Assembly (NCBI RefSeq): GCF_902753875.1
Contig: NZ_CADDTS010000015.1
Span: 1 to 64,000 of the forward strand
From: Acinetobacter bouvetii
Lineage (GTDB): Bacteria; Pseudomonadota; Gammaproteobacteria; Pseudomonadales; Moraxellaceae
Direction: 5' to 3'
Length of the DNA: 64,000 bases
The translations under genes were made by a program, and so were the position numbers. The notes below the pieces were generated by a model that was not told the DNA's origin, made no database searches, and worked only from the letters and a program-made list of their open reading frames with translations. Below are positions 8,132 to 18,814 of the stretch, one piece after another (position 1 is the stretch's first letter; every line of letters begins with the position of its first letter).

Positions 8132-9664
8132 TTAATCAATTGCAGGTGTATATGTACCATCCGCGATTGGGCCTTTAATACGATCAGCTTCTGCAAGCAC
8201 AAGGCCAAGCAGGTTCTTCACGTTGTCTAAGGTCGCAACAGGACTCAAAGTGGTCATTTTCAAAGATTGAACCTGACCTACTTTTGTTACACCAATATTC
8301 GCTTCACCACGGGCAAACAATTCATCTGCCACGTTCTGGTTCAGTGTATCCAGTAATTCTGCCGGATAACCTGCTGGAACGACACGGAACAACACAGAAG
8401 CAAATTGTGGTTCAACCAGAAGCTCTAATCCATCCGTCGCCTTGATGTAATCAGCTACTTCACGTGTCAACTTCACACCATTGTCGATCATTGAACCGTA
8501 AAGCTCTTCGCCCAATGCTTCAACTGTCATCCACAATTTCAACGCGTCAAAACGGCGAGTTGTTTGTAATGACTTAGATACTAAGTTAGGTACGCCATGC
8601 TCTTCATCATAAGCAGAGTTTAAGTACTCAGCTTCATAATGCATGAAACGATAGTTCGCTTCGTCTTTCAGCAAGAACGCGCCACATGAAATCGTTTGGA
8701 AGTAATGCTTATGGAAATCAAGCGTTACTGAGTCAGATAGCTCAATACCATCTAACATTGAACGATAGTCATTTGACAGAATCAGTGCACCACCCCATGC
8801 TGCGTCGATATGCATCCACGCGCCATATTTGTTGGTGATTTCACGGATTTCTTTGAGTGGATCAATTGCGCCTGCATCGGTTGTACCCGCAGTCGCTACC
8901 ACACATGCCACGATCTTGCCTTCAGCTTGAAGGTGTGCCATGGTTTTCTCAAGTGCGCCCATGTCCATGCGTGCATTTGCATCTACAGGAACAGTCACGA
9001 CAGATTGGAAACCCATGCCCATCATCGCCATGTTCTTTTGCACAGAGAAATGCGCATTTTCAGAACAGATGACTTTGACATTACGCATTGCATCACCTGG
9101 AATACCATCGCGCTGAACAGACCACGGATTACCGTTTTCGTCTTTCCAGTTTTTCGAGATGCAAGCATCACGCGCAAGCAAAACGCCCATCAAGTTGGAC
9201 TGGGTACCACCCGAAGTGAATACACCGGCCTGACCTGAGCCATAACCCACTTTTTGGCGCAGCCAGTCAATTAACTGCACTTCCATCAAAGAACCGGCCG
9301 GGCTTTGATCCCATGAGTCCATAGACTGGTTAGTAGCGTTAATCAGCACTTCAGCAATTTGGCTCGCCACCATGGTTGGGCAGTGCAAATGTGCCAACGA
9401 GTGCGGATGGTGAACTTTTAAACTCTTGTTTAAGAAAAGCTCAACCATACGCTCAAGCGATTTGTGTAGACCCATGCCTTCTTTTGAAGGATGAAATGCA
9501 ATTGCACTGCGTAGCTCTTTAATGCTACCGCCAGTGTACATTTTGTCGTTTTGCAACCATGCAGAAACGGCTTTTACCGCTTCGTCCATTGCTGACTGAT
9601 AGTCAGCAATAGAATCTGCATCATTGCAGAATAACGCTTTACGATGTTCTGCAAAATCTACCAT
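8132..9664 (-). CDS. ddc: L-2,4-diaminobutyrate decarboxylase
   Basis: A PLP-dependent group II decarboxylase of 510 residues that converts L-2,4-diaminobutyrate to 1,3-diaminopropane. The cofactor aspartate lies in [10 protein letters not shown] and the Schiff-base lysine in the segment DFHKHYFQT. It starts 3 bp after the dat stop codon, so the two are translationally linked. 1,3-diaminopropane is the main diamine of Acinetobacter and a building block of some siderophores. The family also contains glutamate and tyrosine decarboxylases; pairing with dat makes diaminobutyrate the clear substrate. Confidence 0.95.
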   Translation of the reverse strand: MVDFAEHRKALFCNDADSIADYQSAMDEAVKAVSAWLQNDKMYTGGSIKELRSAIAFHPSKEGMGLHKSLERMVELFLNKSLKVHHPHSLAHLHCPTMVASQIAEVLINATNQSMDSWDQSPAGSLMEVQLIDWLRQKVGYGSGQAGVFTSGGTQSNLMGVLLARDACISKNWKDENGNPWSVQRDGIPGDAMRNVKVICSENAHFSVQKNMAMMGMGFQSVVTVPVDANARMDMGALEKTMAHLQAEGKIVACVVATAGTTDAGAIDPLKEIREITNKYGAWMHIDAAWGGALILSNDYRSMLDGIELSDSVTLDFHKHYFQTISCGAFLLKDEANYRFMHYEAEYLNSAYDEEHGVPNLVSKSLQTTRRFDALKLWMTVEALGEELYGSMIDNGVKLTREVADYIKATDGLELLVEPQFASVLFRVVPAGYPAELLDTLNQNVADELFARGEANIGVTKVGQVQSLKMTTLSPVATLDNVKNLLGLVLAEADRIKGPIADGTYTPAID

Positions 9665-9667
9665 GCT

Positions 9668-11041
9668 TTATGCACCTCGAACCGCAACAAGCGCTTCAGC
9701 AATCGCTTTCTTAAAGCGAGCAATCACTTCTACACATTCGTCTTGAGTAATAATCAGCGGGCAAAGTAAACGGATTACAGTACCGTTACGACCACCTTTC
9801 TCAAGCAATAACTTGTTGTCGAAGCATGCCGCTTGAATTGCAGCAGCCAATTGAGAATCTCCAGGGTAAGCGCCCATGTGATCCGCTTTTTGGCGTTCAT
9901 CTACAATTTCAACACCAATCATCAAACCACGACCACGTACGTTACCGATACATGGGAATTCTACCGCTAATTTTTTCAATTCAGCTTGTAGGAAATCACC
10001 ACGCTCTTGCGCATTTTGTGCAAGATTTTGTTCTTTAATGGTTTTGATTGTTGCAAGACCTGTACCCATAGCAAGCTGGTTACCACGGAAAGTACCGGTG
10101 TGACCTGCAGGCTGCCAAGCATCAAATTTACGTTTAATACCCAGTACTGCAAGCGGCAAGCTACCACCGACAGCTTTAGACATTACCACTACGTCAGGTT
10201 CAATACCTGCGTGTTCGAATGCAAACATTTTACCTGAACGCGCAAAGCCTGCTTGAACTTCGTCAAGAATCAACACGATGTTGTGCTTTTCAGTCACTTC
10301 GCGGATTTTCTTTAACCATTTAACAGGTGCAGTCACCACACCACCTTCACCTTGGATTGCTTCCAAGATAACTGCTGCAGGCTTAGTTACACCGCTTTCT
10401 ACGTCTTCAATAAAGTTTTCGAAATAATACGTTAATGCGTCTACACCCGCTTCACCACCAATGCCTAATGGGCAACGGTATTCATGCGGATATGGCATAA
10501 ATTGAACACCTGGCATTAAGCCATTCACAGCGTTTTTAGCAGACAAGTTACCTGTCATGGCCAAAGAACCGTGAGTCATACCGTGATAGCCACCTGAGAA
10601 GCTAATCACTGAACTACGACCAGTATAAGTTTTTGCAAGTTTAATTGCTGCTTCTGTACCATCTGCACCAGACGGACCACAGAACTGTAGGCAGTACTCA
10701 GCCTTACCACCTGGTAATTGCTCAAGTAATGCTTCAGTGAAAGCATCTTTTAAAGGTGTTGTTAAATCCAAAGTATGCAAAGGTAAACCGCTTGCAAGTG
10801 TGTCTTGGATACTTTGAATGACCGCAGGATGATTATGGCCTAATGCCAATGTTCCTGCCCCAGCTAAACAATCGAGGTACTCTGTACCTTCAACATCAGT
10901 AACCCAGCAACCTAAGGCTTTTGCTATCGCTAACGGCAATTTACGTGGATAGCTACGAACATTGGATTCCATCTGGCTTTGGCGAGTCAAATAGTATTCG
11001 TTAGTAGACTTAGTGGCAGAGTTTACAGAAGAAACGCTCAT
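9668..11041 (-). CDS. dat: Diaminobutyrate--2-oxoglutarate aminotransferase
   Basis: A class III PLP aminotransferase of 457 residues that makes L-2,4-diaminobutyrate from aspartate semialdehyde with glutamate as amino donor. Visible motifs include [15 protein letters not shown] for cofactor phosphate binding, [14 protein letters not shown] with the ring-nitrogen aspartate, and [11 protein letters not shown] with the Schiff-base lysine. It is the first gene of the dat-ddc pair. Length and motifs match the Acinetobacter enzyme. The promoter must lie in 11042-11200. Confidence 0.95.
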   Translation of the reverse strand: MSVSSVNSATKSTNEYYLTRQSQMESNVRSYPRKLPLAIAKALGCWVTDVEGTEYLDCLAGAGTLALGHNHPAVIQSIQDTLASGLPLHTLDLTTPLKDAFTEALLEQLPGGKAEYCLQFCGPSGADGTEAAIKLAKTYTGRSSVISFSGGYHGMTHGSLAMTGNLSAKNAVNGLMPGVQFMPYPHEYRCPLGIGGEAGVDALTYYFENFIEDVESGVTKPAAVILEAIQGEGGVVTAPVKWLKKIREVTEKHNIVLILDEVQAGFARSGKMFAFEHAGIEPDVVVMSKAVGGSLPLAVLGIKRKFDAWQPAGHTGTFRGNQLAMGTGLATIKTIKEQNLAQNAQERGDFLQAELKKLAVEFPCIGNVRGRGLMIGVEIVDERQKADHMGAYPGDSQLAAAIQAACFDNKLLLEKGGRNGTVIRLLCPLIITQDECVEVIARFKKAIAEALVAVRGA

Positions 11042-11517
11042 ATCGAATTACCATCTCTGATATGGGTTGAAAGAAATAAGTCGGGTGACTTGTGGTCCTT
11101 TGACTCGGTGCTTTATAGAATCTAGTTAGACAGTTTTCTATTCAATTAACTAGGAAGCCGGATAATACAGAATTTTTCTGAAAAATAAACATTTTTTGCA
11201 ATTTATCCGACCTAATTTTATCGAAAAAAATATATCTTGTTAACCAATAGAATGAATTATCATCTTACATTGTGACAGACTAAAGAAAACCTTATTTTTT
11301 ATAATTTTTTTATGCAATAGATAGGATAAACGTAATCACCTCAATCAAGTTAAGCTAAGCTTATAATTTTTCAATATTTTCTTTGCAAGCCCTTTAGGGG
11401 CTGTTCACATAATTTCTTTACAATCTTGACACAAAGTCTGCAAAAATTGCGCACAAAGTAGCGCTACTATGCAACTTAAGGACTGAACTTTTCTTTACAA
11501 AAAAACAGGTAAAAATA
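11042..11517. other. Divergent intergenic region between dat and the SIMPL gene
   Basis: About 475 bp, AT-rich, holding the 5' regions of two diverging transcription units. A TTGACA at 11426-11431 and a TACTAT at 11465-11470 are too far apart (33 bp) to form one sigma-70 promoter. I see no gene, repeat or strong hairpin. Confidence 0.5.
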
Positions 11518-12222
11518 ATGCGATATTTAGCCCTCTCCTCTCTCCTTCTTGGCACAGCGTTGACCACAACTGCATTTGCTCAACAAACCGAACAGCTGAA
11601 TTATAATTTGGTCAATGTTCAAGCTGAAGCGACTCGTCAGGTTTCTAACGATGAAATGCATGCGGTTTTATATATTGAAAAAAGCAACAAACATCCTGCG
11701 GAACTTGCAACACAAATCACGCAATTAATGAACCAAGCTATTGCCGCTTCTAAAAAATACCCGCAAGTCAAAGTGGAAACCGGTTCGCAAACCACTTATC
11801 CGATTTATGACAATGACAGCCGTAAACTGAAAGAATGGCGAGGGCGTGCTGAAATCCGCATAGAAAGTACTGACTTTAAAGCTGCCAGCCAATTGGTAAG
11901 TGAATTACAGCAAAACTTCCAGACCCAGTCGATCGACTTTAATGTTTCAGACGCACAGCGTAAAAAAGTTGAAAATGAATTGATTGTTGAAGCCTCTAAA
12001 AATTTCCAGCAACGTGCACAGCTGTTAAGTCAGGCTTGGAATAAATCAGGCTATAACTTGGTAAACCTGAATTTGAATACCAGTAGCCAGTATCCACAGC
12101 CTATTATGATGCGTGCCAATATGGCCAAATTTGCTGGCGCTGAAGCGGCAGATGCTCAAAATGTGGCAGCAGGAGAATCGAAAATTACTGTCAATGCCAA
12201 TGGTACAGTACAGTTTAAGTAA
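11518..12222 (+). CDS. SIMPL domain (DUF541) periplasmic protein
   Basis: A secreted protein of 234 residues with a signal peptide ending at TTTAFA before QQTEQL. The rest is one SIMPL/DUF541 domain, recognised by the opening VNVQAEATRQVSNDEMHAVL and the closing pattern of beta strands ending in ITVNANGTVQFK. Members of this family (E. coli YggE, BP26) are periplasmic or outer-membrane associated and have been linked to oxidative-stress protection, but no enzymatic role is established. Monocistronic, with its own terminator at 12246-12274. AGGT lies 8 nt before the ATG. Confidence 0.85.
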   Translation: MRYLALSSLLLGTALTTTAFAQQTEQLNYNLVNVQAEATRQVSNDEMHAVLYIEKSNKHPAELATQITQLMNQAIAASKKYPQVKVETGSQTTYPIYDNDSRKLKEWRGRAEIRIESTDFKAASQLVSELQQNFQTQSIDFNVSDAQRKKVENELIVEASKNFQQRAQLLSQAWNKSGYNLVNLNLNTSSQYPQPIMMRANMAKFAGAEAADAQNVAAGESKITVNANGTVQFK

Positions 12223-12245
12223 CTCATTGAATGACTACTCCCATT

Positions 12246-12274
12246 AAAACCGTGTTGCTATACACGGTTTTTTT
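12246..12274 (+). terminator. Terminator of the SIMPL gene
   Basis: AACCGTGT (12248-12255) pairs with ACACGGTT (12262-12269) across a 6-nt loop, followed by seven T residues. It lies about 25 bp after the stop codon. Confidence 0.88.
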
Positions 12275-12346
12275 GATGTCTAACAGCTTTAAATACGTCA
12301 TTATTCAATTATTTTCACAATTAAAAGTTCGAAACCAATAGCAATA

Positions 12347-12366
12347 AATGATAATAATTATTATTT
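12347..12366 (+). promoter_or_regulatory. Probable Fur box upstream of the TonB-dependent receptor
   Basis: The 19-bp stretch AATGATAATAATTATTATT contains the perfect palindrome ATAATAATTATTAT (12351-12364) and is close to the Fur consensus GATAATGATAATCATTATC. It lies about 58 bp upstream of the receptor start codon, where a promoter would be, so iron repression is likely. The surrounding AT richness means part of the match could be chance. Confidence 0.65.
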
Positions 12367-12422
12367 ATAATTTACAAATAAAGGCATAACATACGCAAAA
12401 TTTCCAACCTTGCTATCCACTC

Positions 12423-14622
12423 ATGAAGCAAACTACCCCCTCCAAAGTTGTTCCTCAACATTTTCCAACAAGTTATTTAAGTTGTTCAATTAAATTTGCA
12501 CTGGGCTGCATTATTAGTAGTGCTGCTATTGCCCATGCAAATGAACCCGAACAAGCAGTGAAAGTCCTCGATACTCTGAAGATTGAAGCTCAAGGCAACT
12601 GGCTTGAAAATGCCAATGCTGAAAAAGTTCAGCAACATGCCGGTGCACCTAGCATTGTCGATCGCAAGCGTTTAGATGAAACAGCATCAACTTCGATTAA
12701 AGATGCTTTACGGCAGGTTCCAGGTGTTCAGGTTCAAGAAAGTAATGGTACAGGCGGTAGTGATGTTTCACTCAATATGGGGGTTCGTGGTTTAACTTCA
12801 CGACTTTCTCCACGTTCAACAGTATTGATGGATGGCGTGCCGCTTTCATTTGCACCCTATGGCCAACCACAACTTTCACTTGCTCCGGTTTCTTTAGGCA
12901 ATATTGAATCGGTTGATGTAGTTCGTGGTGCGGGTTCGGTACGCTTTGGACCGCAAAACGTGGGTGGAATTATTAATTTTGCGACCCGTGCCATTCCAAA
13001 AGAGTTTTCAGGTACTGTGGGTTTAACCTCTGAATATGCAAGCGCTACAGATCAGACGAAACTCAGTCCAAACATTTGTCGGTGGAACGCTGGATAATGG
13101 TTTAGGTGTATCCCTGTTCTATTCAGGAACCAAAGGCAATGGGTATCGTGAAGCCAATAACAAGACTGATATTGATGATGTAATGTTGAAAACAGCCTAT
13201 CAAATCACTGATGCTGATAGTGTTGCTCTTAATCTTCACCACTATGAAGGCTTTGGAGAAATGGCTGAAGGCTTGACAACAGCAGCCTATGCAGAAAATC
13301 CATATCAATCGAACAACCCGCGCAATTATTTCAACGGCCGTCGTTCTGATGTTTCTGTACGCTATAATCATAAAGATGATGTGAATAATTTTGAATTACT
13401 CAGTTATTACATCGATTCATTCCGTACCAGCAATCTGGAATCCGCACCAGCAACCGGTATGAAACGCTTAGATACCTCGCCACGTGATTATCAGGTCTTT
13501 GCTATTGAACCACGCTATTCACGCACATATAGTCTGGGCAACATCCAAAATGAAGTGACTGTTGGCTACCGCTATATGGATGAACAAAGTTCTGAATTTG
13601 CCGGTCGTACTAAAAACTATGCCGTGAATGCTCAACCTGGCGAATTTATTGCACGTACCAGCAGTGAAGGTGGCACCAAAGCCCATGCTTTTTATGTAGA
13701 CAACCGTTTTGAAATTGGCAAATGGAATATCACACCAGGTGTACGCTTTGAATCGATTGATACACATAATAGCTTCAGTGCCTACAACAATGGTGTACTG
13801 CAAAATACCGTTAGCCCTTCGATTAAATCTGAAGAGTTCTTACCTAACTTGGCTGTCATGTATAAGGCTACGGACAATTGGAATATTTTTGCCAATGCCG
13901 GGGTTTCTTTTGGCCCACAACAATATAATCAGTTGGCAACAACCAGTGGAACGACTGCGGTTTCTACCCTTGATGGTTTGCATCCAGAAAAATCCAATAA
14001 CTATGAAATTGGTACTAAATATTTAGGTAATGGCCTCAATGCTGAATTAACAGCTTTCTATTTAGACTTTGAAAAAAAGTTAATTTTAGAGCGTGATGCA
14101 CAAAACAATGGTATTTGGACAGACTTAGGGGCAACCAGTCATAAAGGTGTAGAACTTGGTCTTGCTTATGATTTCAGCTACTTAACAGATGCCCTTGAAG
14201 GACTTAAGATTTACAGCAATTATACTTTCACTAAAGCTGTTGCTGAAGCGGGTGACTTTAAAGATAAAGATCTTCCCTTCTATTCACGCCATACGGCAAA
14301 TGTAGGCTTAGGCTATAAAGTAAATCAATGGAGCATCAATGCCGATATGTTTGCTCAGTCTAAACAACATTCACCGGGCTCTACTAGTGTCTATCAAACT
14401 GAAGAATCTGCTGATGGTAAATTAGGTGATATTCCTGGTTACTCCACATTTGCCGTTCGTACAGCTTATGATTTTGGTGAACAGTTGAACGGTTTAAAAG
14501 TGGCTGCGGGTATCAAGAATGTCTTTGATAAACAATACTTCACCCGCTCATCTGATGCGACTGGCGGTAAATATGTAGGTCAACCTCGCACGTTCTTCCT
14601 GCAAACATCTTTTGATTTCTAA
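12423..14622 (+). pseudogene. TonB-dependent siderophore receptor (FecA-like), broken by a frameshift
   Basis: Outer-membrane receptor in two reading frames: 12423-13097 and the frame continuing to 14622. The first part has an N-terminal signal region ending near AIAHA, a TonB-box-like segment (LDTLKIEA) and the plug domain, with RSTVLMDGVPLS and VDVVRGAGSVRFGPQNVGG. The second is the beta-barrel, ending QTSFDF with a terminal aromatic. The frames meet near 13066-13078. Loss of 2 nt (an AC unit) or gain of one A at CCAAAC would restore a receptor of about 732 residues, a normal family length. No other disruption is visible, so this is a recent mutation or a sequencing error. A Fur-like box lies upstream, and no fecIR genes are adjacent. 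The siderophore is unknown; FecA-like is my closest recall. Confidence 0.85.
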
Positions 14623-14693
14623 GCAATTTTAGGGAATGTTGAGATTCGCTTCATACATGATCAACTCATCCCAATCAAAAATTTTTGTTGCAT

Positions 14694-14722
14694 AAAAAAT
14701 CCCGCTCTAAAGCGGGATTTTT
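14694..14722. terminator. Bidirectional terminator between receptor and proB
   Basis: CCCGCT (14701-14706) pairs with AGCGGG (14711-14716) around CTAA, flanked by A-run on the left and T-run on the right. It lies between two converging genes and serves both. Confidence 0.92.
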
Positions 14723-14738
14723 CCAATAAATTACAAAA

Positions 14739-15872
14739 TTAGTAAATCGCCATATGGTTGCGGTGAATCATTTCCAGTGAACGCGCTTCACCCAAGACTT
14801 GATGTACTTTGTCCGAAGCCAGACCTTTGACAATTTCAGCTGAACGTGAACTGAAGTTAACACGTCCGACCGCAACGCGATGCCCTTCTTTGTCTACGCA
14901 CTCAACCACATCACCACGATCAAAATGACCTTCCACCGCTTTTACACCTACCGGCAATAAACTGCGATGGTTTTCTTTGATCGCTTTTACCGCACCATCA
15001 TCCAAGACTAAACGACCAGCAGTTTGCAGATGGGCAGCCAGCCATTGCTGATGGGCAGTAATACGGTCATTGTCGGTAATAAACAAGGTACCCAGTAATT
15101 CACCAGACATCAGACGCGCCAGCACATGATCACTTTCACCACTGGCAATTAAAGTTGGACAGCCAGATTTTGCCGCCAAACGAGCAGCACGTACTTTGGT
15201 CAGCATACCGCCACGACCAAATTTACCGCCACCACCGGCCATATCAAACAGGCTTTCATCCAATGCACGAACGGTGTGGAACAGTTTGGCATCCGGATTA
15301 GAACGCGGGTCAGAATCAAACATGCCTTGCTGATCGGTCAAAATAATCAGCAAGTCGGCATGTACCTGACCAGCCACCATTGCGGCCAAGGTATCATTAT
15401 CACCAAAGCGGATTTCATCGGTAGATACGGTGTCATTTTCATTGATCACCGGAATCACACGCCATTCAATCAGGTTCTGCAAGGCATCACATGAATTGAG
15501 ATAGCGACGACGGTCTGCCAGATCATCATGGGTTAACAATACCTGAGCGGTTTGTATGCGGTGACTTTCCAATACACTCGACCAGGTCTGAATCAGCCCC
15601 ATCTGACCAATGGCAGCACAGGCCTGAAGACTGGGTAGATCGGTGGGTCGATGCTCAAGTTTCATTCGCACCATACCTTCAGCCACAGCACCGGAAGACA
15701 CCAGAATAATCTCGTGTCCTGCATTGTGTAGATCTGCAATCTGTTTCGCCCAATGCGAGATTGCATCTAAATCTAAACCTGTTCCGTTTGCTGTGAGTAA
15801 AGATGATCCGATCTTAACAACGATTCGTTTACAACCCTTGAGCTGACGTTGCCCATCTACCACTTCTATCAT
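14739..15872 (-). CDS. proB: Glutamate 5-kinase
   Basis: Catalyses ATP-dependent phosphorylation of glutamate, the first step of proline synthesis. The amino-acid kinase domain covers about residues 1-265, with [10 protein letters not shown] at the start, [20 protein letters not shown] and [18 protein letters not shown] further on. A PUA domain follows (about 285-370), as in long ProB forms. The length of 377 fits. It lies 29 bp downstream of obgE on the same strand and is probably cotranscribed, an order common in gamma-proteobacteria. Confidence 0.96.
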   Translation of the reverse strand: MIEVVDGQRQLKGCKRIVVKIGSSLLTANGTGLDLDAISHWAKQIADLHNAGHEIILVSSGAVAEGMVRMKLEHRPTDLPSLQACAAIGQMGLIQTWSSVLESHRIQTAQVLLTHDDLADRRRYLNSCDALQNLIEWRVIPVINENDTVSTDEIRFGDNDTLAAMVAGQVHADLLIILTDQQGMFDSDPRSNPDAKLFHTVRALDESLFDMAGGGGKFGRGGMLTKVRAARLAAKSGCPTLIASGESDHVLARLMSGELLGTLFITDNDRITAHQQWLAAHLQTAGRLVLDDGAVKAIKENHRSLLPVGVKAVEGHFDRGDVVECVDKEGHRVAVGRVNFSSRSAEIVKGLASDKVHQVLGEARSLEMIHRNHMAIY

Positions 15873-15901
15873 CTTGTCCTCAGTTACTCATATTTCAGAG
15901 T

Positions 15902-17116
15902 TTAACGTACGTAGTACACTTCCATTTCGCCATCATCACCGTCATCATCTTCATCATCGTCGCCCAATAGACCGGCAAGACGTTGTTGACGACGCATTTC
16001 ACGATACGCTTCTTTCGCTGCAATGGTTTGTTCACGTGTTTCAGCTTCAAGCTGGTCACGGAACGCTTTCACTTGTGCTGCATATTCAGGATCTTCAGCT
16101 TCGAGCTCACGTTGTTTCTCGATTTCATCCATCAGGTAATACACAACATCTTTAGTCCCTTCAGACATTAGGCCTGAAGTTTTAAATACGGGGCCTTCCC
16201 ACTGCATTTCCTCAAGAAGATGGTTACACCATTCTTCACGGGTATCTTCGGCAAGTTGGTCTACCTTATTCAGCACCAGTACCACAGGCAATTTTGCCAA
16301 AGTTGGTGAGAATTTTTTCAGCTCATTCAAAATGGCTTTAGCATTGCTCGCTGGATCTGAACCATCAATCGGTTGAACGTCAACAATGTGCAACAAAATA
16401 CGGGTACGTGCCAAATGTTTCAAGAAACGAATACCCAGACCCGCACCTTCAGATGCACCTTCAATCAGTCCTGGAATATCCGCCATCACAAATGAGCGAT
16501 GACTATCGGCATCAACCACACCCAGGTTTGGCACCATGGTGGTAAATGGATAATCTGCAACTTTTGGTTTTGCAGCAGAAACTGCACGAATAAAGGTCGA
16601 TTTACCCGCGTTAGGCATACCTAACAAGCCAACATCCGCCAATACTTTAAGTTCTAAACGTATTTCACGGTATTCACCTTTGGCACCGTGGGTACATTTA
16701 CGTGGTGAACGGTTGGTAGAAGATTTAAAGTGGGTATTACCCAAACCACCATCACCACCGGCTGCAACCAATACACGCTGACCATCAGCAACCAAGTCAC
16801 CGATAATATCGCCAGACTCTGTATCTACAATGGTTGTTCCAACTGGAACCAATAATACGGTGTCTTCACCGCCACGGCCGGCACAGTTTGCACCGCGACC
16901 ATTTTTTGCACGTTCTGCACGGAATTTACGTGTATAACGATAATCTACAAGGGTGCTGGTATCGTCGTCAGCCTGAATATAAATGCTGCCGCCACGACCA
17001 CCATCACCACCATCTGGACCGCCAAATGGTACGAACTTTTCACGGCGAAAACTGGCTACGCCATTGCCACCGTCGCCAGCCTCTACGGTAATGACTGCTT
17101 CATCAACAAAGCGCAT
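15902..17116 (-). CDS. obgE: GTPase ObgE/CgtA
   Basis: An essential ribosome-associated GTPase with roles in 50S assembly and stress response. The glycine-rich Obg fold covers about residues 1-158 ([23 protein letters not shown] at the start). The G domain follows, with GMPNAGKST (G1), DIPGL (G3) and NKVD (G4). The C-terminus is a strongly acidic tail rich in Asp ending EMEVYYVR, a feature of gamma-proteobacterial Obg proteins. The length of 404 residues is normal. First gene of the obgE-proB pair. Confidence 0.97.
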   Translation of the reverse strand: MRFVDEAVITVEAGDGGNGVASFRREKFVPFGGPDGGDGGRGGSIYIQADDDTSTLVDYRYTRKFRAERAKNGRGANCAGRGGEDTVLLVPVGTTIVDTESGDIIGDLVADGQRVLVAAGGDGGLGNTHFKSSTNRSPRKCTHGAKGEYREIRLELKVLADVGLLGMPNAGKSTFIRAVSAAKPKVADYPFTTMVPNLGVVDADSHRSFVMADIPGLIEGASEGAGLGIRFLKHLARTRILLHIVDVQPIDGSDPASNAKAILNELKKFSPTLAKLPVVLVLNKVDQLAEDTREEWCNHLLEEMQWEGPVFKTSGLMSEGTKDVVYYLMDEIEKQRELEAEDPEYAAQVKAFRDQLEAETREQTIAAKEAYREMRRQQRLAGLLGDDDEDDDGDDGEMEVYYVR

Positions 17117-17308
17117 AATGCCAATCCTCTAAAAACTTTAAAACCGCCTATTCTGCCATATTTTAAAGCATTTCTCGAATAGATTTATTCAGTCAGCACA
17201 TAAATTTCATTCAGCAAAATGGATCTGATACAGTCTATGGATTTTATGACAATCATTTTAGGCCTTTATTGAATAAAAAACGTACTTAAATCCAATCAAA
17301 TAAAATCC

Positions 17309-17683
17309 TTACTTATGCAGCTTTTCTTTATTTTCAACAATTTCAGGCAAACTTTTTTCAATCCATCCAATCAGGTAATTCATTTTTTCTGCAGCTTGAG
17401 AACCCAGTATCGTCAACTGATATTCCACTTTTGGTGGTACGACCGGATAGACCGTACGCAGGATAAAGCCATCCTGTTCCAGCATTTTCAGGGTTTGCGA
17501 TAACATCTTTTCACTCACCCCTTCAATGCGCTGTTTCAGCTCACTAAAACGATGTACGCCATCACTCAGACAACGTAATATCAGCACCGACCACTTATTG
17601 GTCAGATGCTCCAGAATTTCACGTGATGGGCACTCCGTGGATAAAACTTGACCTAATAATTTGCTGGTGGCATAGGTATTCAT
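17309..17683 (-). CDS. HxlR-family winged-helix transcriptional regulator
   Basis: A small DNA-binding protein of 124 residues with the HxlR pattern: a conserved N-terminal cysteine (TECPSREIL), TNKWSVLILRCLSDGVHRFSEL, the recognition helix in GVSEKMLSQTLKMLEQDGF, and the wing PPKVEYQLT. It corresponds to E. coli YtfH, which is likewise divergent from qorB. The Cys suggests redox or electrophile sensing, as in related HypR and QorR. I place the start at the ATG (17683), with GGAGAG 5 nt further upstream, rather than the TTG one codon earlier. It probably represses itself and the neighbouring reductase gene. Confidence 0.9.
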   Translation of the reverse strand: MNTYATSKLLGQVLSTECPSREILEHLTNKWSVLILRCLSDGVHRFSELKQRIEGVSEKMLSQTLKMLEQDGFILRTVYPVVPPKVEYQLTILGSQAAEKMNYLIGWIEKSLPEIVENKEKLHK

Positions 17684-17706
17684 CAATTCTCTCCAAACCG
17701 TAATTT

Positions 17707-17741
17707 ACTTACTTTTTAGTACGTACTTTCATTTAGTAAGT
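17707..17741. promoter_or_regulatory. Candidate HxlR operator in the divergent promoter region
   Basis: Nested inverted repeats lie between the two genes: outer arms ACTTACT (17707-17713) and AGTAAGT (17735-17741), and a perfect central palindrome AGTACGTACT (17718-17727). Dyad sites of this sort, positioned between a regulator and its target, are typical of HxlR binding sites. No footprint is implied. Confidence 0.6.
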
Positions 17742-17799
17742 TTTGAAAATAAGATAATAACATATCGATTAAAAAACACACAACAGAAATGGTGAAAAT

Positions 17800-18657
17800 A
17801 TGAAAATTGCAATTACAGGCGCTACCGGTCAGCTAGGTCAACTGGTGATAGAAAAGTTACTTAAAGAAACTACAGCCGAAAATATTGTGGCTCTGGTTCG
17901 AAACTCAGGCAAAGCAGAAGATTTAAAAAATCAGGGTATCGAAGTACGTCATTTTGATTATGACGCGCCAGAATCTTTAACTCCGGCATTACACGGCATT
18001 GATAAACTGCTCCTTATTTCGGCCAATGAAATCGGCCGTCGCACCCCACAACACAAAGCAGTCATTGATGCTGCAAAACAGGCGGGCGTGCCCTATATTG
18101 CCTATACCAGCTTACTTCGTGCAGATACGTCCCCTCTTGGCCTTGCACAGGAACATCGCGAAACAGAAGCCCTCATTCAGGCCAGTGGCTTGAAATACAC
18201 CTTTTTACGCAACAACTGGTATAGCGAAAACTACCTTGCAGGGATCGCTCACACGGTTGAAACGGGAACACTTTTAGGGGCTGCTCAAGAGGGTAAAATC
18301 AGCTCCGCCTCACGTCAGGACTATGCTGAAGCCGCTGCCAAAGTTTTAAGTTCCGAAGGTCATGATCATAAAATCTATGAACTTGCCGGCTCGGAAAGTT
18401 TTACGCTCTCGGATTTAGCAGGATTTATCAGTCAAGCAGCGAATAAAGAGATCAGTTACCACGACCTCAGCGCGGAAGAATATACCCAAGGCTTAATCCA
18501 AGCAGGCTTACCCGCTGGTCTAGTTGATGTCATTGTCGATGCTGATATTCAGGCTGCTCAAGGTGCCATGTTTAGCGAAAGCAAAGATTTGGAAAATTTG
18601 ATTGGACATCAAAGCACCCGTATTCAAGATACAGTCAAAGCACTGTTGCATAAATAA
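17800..18657 (+). CDS. qorB: NAD(P)H:quinone oxidoreductase 2 (QorB/YtfG-like), NmrA-type SDR
   Basis: An atypical short-chain dehydrogenase of 285 residues. The nucleotide-binding motif GATGQLG is at residues 7-13. The segments KLLLISANEIGRRTPQHKAVIDAAKQAG, YTSLLRADTSPLGLAQEH and RNNWYSENYL match E. coli QorB almost residue for residue. QorB reduces quinones at the expense of NADPH. The divergent HxlR regulator repeats the E. coli ytfH-qorB arrangement, so induction by quinone or electrophile stress is likely. Cytoplasmic. Confidence 0.9.
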   Translation: MKIAITGATGQLGQLVIEKLLKETTAENIVALVRNSGKAEDLKNQGIEVRHFDYDAPESLTPALHGIDKLLLISANEIGRRTPQHKAVIDAAKQAGVPYIAYTSLLRADTSPLGLAQEHRETEALIQASGLKYTFLRNNWYSENYLAGIAHTVETGTLLGAAQEGKISSASRQDYAEAAAKVLSSEGHDHKIYELAGSESFTLSDLAGFISQAANKEISYHDLSAEEYTQGLIQAGLPAGLVDVIVDADIQAAQGAMFSESKDLENLIGHQSTRIQDTVKALLHK

Positions 18658-18814
18658 GCCCTGACCGATTTACCAGATGAGTTAACTCATCTTGATAAAA
18701 ATCCGATGTTTGATTTTTTAAAGACAAGACTTGTTTTATAAATCATTTTTCAATGGCTATACGATGCTTGTAAGGCTAAATAAAAAAATAGATTTGAGCA
18801 GGTATTAAATTCAT

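Noticed and set aside
11426..11470. TTGACA and TACTAT as a possible sigma-70 promoter for the SIMPL gene
   Set aside because: The spacing is 33 bp, about twice the usual 16-18 bp, so the two elements do not form one promoter.
13036..13097. A programmed frameshift in the TonB receptor
   Set aside because: No slippery heptamer, downstream pseudoknot or internal Shine-Dalgarno sequence was seen at the junction; mutation or sequencing error is simpler.
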